Source of the DNA: Nocardioides sp. Root1257
Lineage (GTDB): Bacteria > Actinomycetota > Actinomycetes > Propionibacteriales > Nocardioidaceae
Length of the DNA stretch: 64,000 nucleotides
Reading direction: 5' to 3'
Assembly (NCBI RefSeq): GCF_001425175.1
Contig: NZ_LMDV01000001.1
Span: forward strand, 124,001 to 188,000
The first letter of the stretch is position 1, and each line of letters starts with the position of its first letter. This document shows, piece by piece, positions 61,149-64,000 of this stretch. Both the position numbers and the translations under genes were made by a program. The notes under the pieces were generated by a model. That model made no database searches, was not told the DNA's origin, and saw nothing but the letters and a program-made list of their open reading frames with translations.

Positions 61149-61739
61149 ATGGCTCCACTCGTCCACGGATTCGACCCGCCCGAGCGCTTCGTGGCCGGCA
61201 CCGTCGGCCCTCCCGGACAGCGCACGTTCTTCCTCCAGGCGCGCGCCGGCGCACGGCTGGTGAGCGTGGCGCTCGAGAAGCAGCAGGTGCAGGCGCTCGC
61301 GGAGCGCATCGACGAGCTGCTCGACGAGGTCCTCGCGAGCACCCACGGCGACCCCGCGATCCCCGCGATGGCGCCGCTCGGGCTCGACGACTCCGACCCG
61401 CTGGAGCAGCCGATCGAGGAGGAGTTCCGCGCCGGCACGATGACGCTGTCGTGGGACTCGTCCGACGAGCGGCTCGTGATCGAGGTCTTCCCCTACAGCG
61501 AGGCCGCGGTCATCACCCCCGAGCAGGTCGCCGACCTCGACGACGAGGACTTCGAGGAGCCCGAGCCGGACGAGGTGTTCCTGGTCCGGATCCCCGCCGG
61601 CACCGCCCGGGCGTTCGTGAAGCGCGCCGAGCAGGTGCTCGGTGCCGGGCGACCGGACTGCCCGTTCTGCGGCGGCCCCGTCGACCCCGACGGCCACCTG
61701 TGCGTGCGGGCGAACGGCTTCCGGCGCCGGGACCCGTGA
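61149..61739 (+). CDS. DUF3090-family protein
   Basis: 196 residues. Conserved parts: FVAGTVGPPGQRTFFLQARAG, FRAGTMTLSWD and FVKRAEQVLGAGRP. The C-terminus is a zinc-ribbon-like CPFCGGPVDPDGHLC. Found only in actinobacteria as far as I recall; the function is unknown. The middle has a very acidic patch (DLDDEDFEEPEPDE). Seven bases separate it from the SCO1664-family gene. Confidence 0.85.
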   Translation: MAPLVHGFDPPERFVAGTVGPPGQRTFFLQARAGARLVSVALEKQQVQALAERIDELLDEVLASTHGDPAIPAMAPLGLDDSDPLEQPIEEEFRAGTMTLSWDSSDERLVIEVFPYSEAAVITPEQVADLDDEDFEEPEPDEVFLVRIPAGTARAFVKRAEQVLGAGRPDCPFCGGPVDPDGHLCVRANGFRRRDP

Positions 61740-61746
61740 GGCCGGC

Positions 61747-62520
61747 GTGACGGCGGAGCCGGTGCCCGACCTGGTCGGCGCAGAGCTGGAGCTGCGCGGC
61801 CGGATCATGCCCGCGTCCAATGCGACGTTCCTCGGCGACATCGGCGGCGTGCAGGTCGTCTACAAGCCGGTCTCCGGCGAGCGGCCGCTGTGGGACTTCC
61901 CCGACGGCACCCTCGCGGACCGGGAGCGCGCGGCGTACCTGGTCTCCGAGGCCACGGGCTGGAACGTCGTGCCCGAGACGTGGCTGCGCGACGGCCCGCA
62001 CGGCCCGGGCATGGTGCAGCGCTGGCAGGAGCCCGACCAGGAGCAGGTCGCGGTGACCCTCGTGCGTGAGGGCGAGGTGCCGGACGGCTGGCGGCACGTG
62101 TTCGACGGCATCGACGGGCAGGACCAGCCGGTCTCCCTGATCCACGAGGACACCGAGCCGCTGCGCCGGATGGCCGTCTTCGACATCCTCGTCAACAACG
62201 CGGACCGCAAGGGCGGTCACGTGCTCGAGATGACCGACGGGCACCGGTACGGCGTGGACCACGGCGTCACGTTCCACGCCGAGCACAAGCTCCGGACCGT
62301 CCTGTGGGGCTGGCTGGGGGAGCCGCTGTCGGCCGAGGAGCTCGCCGGGGTCGAGCGGGTGCGCACCGCGCTGCGCGGCCCGCTCGGCGACGCCCTGGCC
62401 CAGCACCTGACGGACTTCGAGATCGACGCGCTGCACCGGCGTACGGCGCGGCTGGCCGAGCGCGCCGTCCTCCCGGCGCCGCGTGGCGAGTGGCCGGCCA
62501 TCCCGTGGCCGCCCTTCTGA
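61747..62520 (+). CDS. SCO1664-family protein (PI3/4-kinase- or HipA-like fold)
   Basis: 257 residues. YKPVSGERPLWDFPDG resembles an ATP-binding lysine strand; DILVNNADRKGGHVL resembles the catalytic loop of HipA and PI3/4 kinases (D-x4-N), and GVDHGVTF their metal-binding DxG. The protein could be a kinase, but no activity is shown for the family that I know of. GTG start at 61747 follows the DUF3090 stop by 7 bases, so the two are in one operon. The longer frame upstream only overlaps DUF3090. Confidence 0.8.
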   Translation: MTAEPVPDLVGAELELRGRIMPASNATFLGDIGGVQVVYKPVSGERPLWDFPDGTLADRERAAYLVSEATGWNVVPETWLRDGPHGPGMVQRWQEPDQEQVAVTLVREGEVPDGWRHVFDGIDGQDQPVSLIHEDTEPLRRMAVFDILVNNADRKGGHVLEMTDGHRYGVDHGVTFHAEHKLRTVLWGWLGEPLSAEELAGVERVRTALRGPLGDALAQHLTDFEIDALHRRTARLAERAVLPAPRGEWPAIPWPPF

Positions 62521-62531
62521 TCCTCAGTCGC

Positions 62532-62537
62532 TAGGCT
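62532..62537 (+). promoter_or_regulatory. -10 box of a leaderless promoter
   Basis: TAGGCT ends 7 bases before the ATG of mshC. Confidence 0.6.
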
Positions 62538-62544
62538 TCCCGAC

Positions 62545-63783
62545 ATGCGAGCGTGGGCTTCTCCGGACATCCCGACCCTGCCGGTGGCAGGCCCGCCGGT
62601 GGCGGTGCACGACACGCCGTCGGGTGGGCTGGTCACGACCACCCCGGACGGAGCGGCGCGCATGTACGTCTGCGGCATCACGCCGTACGACGCCACCCAC
62701 CTGGGGCACGCGAACACCTACGTCGCCTTCGACCTGCTCAACCGTGCGTGGCGCAACGCCGGGCACGAGGTCACCTACGTCCAGAACGTCACCGACGTCG
62801 ACGACCCCCTGCTGGAGCGCGCCGAGAAGGTGCACGTCGACTGGGTGGAGCTCGCCGAGCGCGAGACCGAGCTGTTCCGCCAGGACATGACAGCGCTGCG
62901 GGTCCTCCCGCCCGCCCACTACATCGGTGCGGTCGAGTCGATCCCGCTGGTGGTCGAGCTGATCCGCCGCCTCGAGGAGGCCGGCTCGGTCTACCGGGTC
63001 GAGGACGACCTCTACTTCTCGGTGACCGCCGACCCGGCGTTCGGCGCCGAGTCGGGCTGGACCCGCGAGAAGATGCTCGAGTTCTACCCCAACCGCGGCG
63101 GAGACCCGGACCGGCCCGGCAAGAAGGACCCGCTCGACTGCGTCGTGTGGCGCGGTGAACGCGAGGGCGAGCCGTCGTGGCCCAGCCCGTGGGGTCCCGG
63201 TCGTCCCGGCTGGCACGTCGAGTGCACGGCGATCGCCCAGGAGCACCTCGGCGGCGCCTTCGACGTGCAGGGTGGCGGCAGCGACCTGGTCTTCCCGCAC
63301 CACGAGATGTGTGCGGGGCATGCCCAGGTCGCCGTACCCGGCACGGCGTTCGCGCAGGTCTACAGCCACGGCGGGATGGTCGGCTACGACGGCGAGAAGA
63401 TGTCGAAGTCGCGCGGCAACCTGGTCTTCGTGTCCGCGCTGCGCAACAGCGACGTCGACCCGATGGCGATCCGCCTCGCGCTGATGCGGCACCACTACCG
63501 CTCCGACTGGGAGTGGGTCGACGACGAGCTCTGGACCGCGGTCGACGACCTCGACCGCTGGCGCCGCGCTCTGTCCCTCGGCGCGGGCGCACCGGCGGCT
63601 CCGGTCGTCGCCGAGGTCCTCGCCGCGCTGGCCCAGGACCTGGACGCCCCGACCGCCGTCGCTGCGGTGGACCGCTGGGTGGCCTCCACCCTCGGTACCG
63701 ACGGCCTCGCCGACACCTCCGACCCCGACGCCGCCGTACAGATCCTGGCGGTCCTCGACGCCGCCCTCGGCCTCGCCCTCTGA
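62545..63783 (+). CDS. mshC: MshC, cysteine ligase of mycothiol synthesis
   Basis: 412-residue paralogue of cysteinyl-tRNA synthetase that joins Cys to glucosaminyl-inositol, the third step of mycothiol synthesis. HIGH-type motif [14 protein letters not shown], zinc ligands in YVCGITPYD and WHVECTAI, and KMSKS in [12 protein letters not shown]. It lacks the long C-terminal tRNA-binding domain of CysS, so its length fits MshC and not CysS. Shows that the organism makes mycothiol. Leaderless by its -10 box. Confidence 0.93.
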   Translation: MRAWASPDIPTLPVAGPPVAVHDTPSGGLVTTTPDGAARMYVCGITPYDATHLGHANTYVAFDLLNRAWRNAGHEVTYVQNVTDVDDPLLERAEKVHVDWVELAERETELFRQDMTALRVLPPAHYIGAVESIPLVVELIRRLEEAGSVYRVEDDLYFSVTADPAFGAESGWTREKMLEFYPNRGGDPDRPGKKDPLDCVVWRGEREGEPSWPSPWGPGRPGWHVECTAIAQEHLGGAFDVQGGGSDLVFPHHEMCAGHAQVAVPGTAFAQVYSHGGMVGYDGEKMSKSRGNLVFVSALRNSDVDPMAIRLALMRHHYRSDWEWVDDELWTAVDDLDRWRRALSLGAGAPAAPVVAEVLAALAQDLDAPTAVAAVDRWVASTLGTDGLADTSDPDAAVQILAVLDAALGLAL

Positions 63784-63818
63784 TCCGACCTGTAATTCGG
63801 ACGGTGGCTGTCCGGCAC

Positions 63819-63877
63819 ACGTTTGGTCACCAAGCGCAGACGGGATCGCTCCCACTCTGTGCTTGGTGACCAAACGT
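63819..63877. repeat. TTGGTNACCAA dyad element
   Basis: Perfect 17-base arms ACGTTTGGTCACCAAGC and GCTTGGTGACCAAACGT, core GGGATCGCTCCC, 40-base spacing. Between the convergent mshC and PAC2-like genes. Shares the CAAGC/GCTTG arm ends with the copy at 42449. Confidence 0.9.
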
Positions 63878-63893
63878 CGCGCGCGCCGAGCCG

Positions 63894-64000
63894 CTAGTCG
63901 TCGTCCTGCCGACGCTTGAGATACCGCTCGAACTCACGGGCGATCGCCTCTCCGGAGGCCTCGGGGAGCTCGGTGGTGTCCCGGGTCTCCTCGAGCGAGC
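63894..64000 (-). CDS. PAC2-family protein, C-terminal end only
   Basis: Only the last 34 codons are in the window: LEETRDTTELPEASGEAIAREF, then ERYLKRRQDDD and TAG. This tail and its place beside mshC match the PAC2 (proteasome-assembly-chaperone-like) family of actinobacteria, as I remember it. The function of the bacterial family is not established. Most of the gene lies beyond the right edge. Confidence 0.7.
   Translation of the reverse strand, partial: SLEETRDTTELPEASGEAIAREFERYLKRRQDDD

Overview
This is 64 kb of a high-GC actinobacterial chromosome, most likely Nocardioides or another Nocardioidaceae. The evidence is the codon bias, mycothiol biosynthesis (mshC), a GuaB1-type protein, CE1758/CE1759-type flavin genes, a PAC2-family gene and a tuberculosis-like order of genes around uppP-mshC. 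The family-level assignment is inference. Coding density is very high: no gene-free stretch exceeds about 205 bases, and I see no insertion sequence, prophage, CRISPR array or integron. One tRNA (Leu-GAG) is present.

Layout. 1-9 kb: fabG (cut by the window edge)-fabI-sixA, serB, a glyoxalase-fold protein, then an ABC ATPase-NfeD-stomatin-TauE/SafE run and a YidC paralogue with a small membrane partner. 9-22.5 kb: nitroreductase, a secreted protein, then a divergent amine and lipid-head-group island around a GntR regulator. Its left arm is a glutamine-synthetase-like ligase, aldehyde dehydrogenase, SDR, class I amidotransferase hydrolase, glycerophosphodiesterase and alpha/beta hydrolase, with the last four linked by 4-base overlaps. 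Its right arm is an APC permease, a choline-kinase-like protein and a dimethylglycine-dehydrogenase-like flavoprotein. 22.5-30 kb: DUF2200, a secreted sortase, and an alpha-glucoside operon (GH13, binding lipoprotein, two permeases) next to its LacI-type repressor, with a clear operator overlapping the -35 box. 30-44 kb: a luciferase-like oxygenase with its FMN reductase, lipoprotein, PEBP, siroheme enzyme, rRNA/tRNA methyltransferase, CorA, peptide deformylase, an acyl-CoA dehydrogenase pair behind a perfect palindrome, a P-loop/luciferase fusion, an H1-like basic protein and galactokinase. 44-55.6 kb: guaB1, BCCT transporter, a LysR-type effector domain without HTH, GlsB, a sulfite-oxidase-like pair, an unknown 407-residue protein divergent from a FadD17-like acyl-CoA synthetase with a KstR-type site between them, an LCP protein and a secreted CHAP protein. 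55.7-64 kb: tRNA-Leu, M20 peptidase, DUF5703, aldo/keto reductase, uppP, a second CorA, phosphoglycerate-mutase-like protein, DUF3090, SCO1664-family protein, mshC and the tail of a PAC2 protein.

Two patterns run through the window. First, a dispersed dyad element occurs at six intergenic sites. Five copies have two arms built on TTGGTNACCAA exactly 40 bases apart around a GGGANCGCTCCC-like core; the sixth has three same-way arms at 41-42 base spacing. Five of the six sites lie between convergent genes. Second, at least 18 genes have a TANNNT -10 box only 6-8 bases before the start codon, so they are predicted to be transcribed without a leader.
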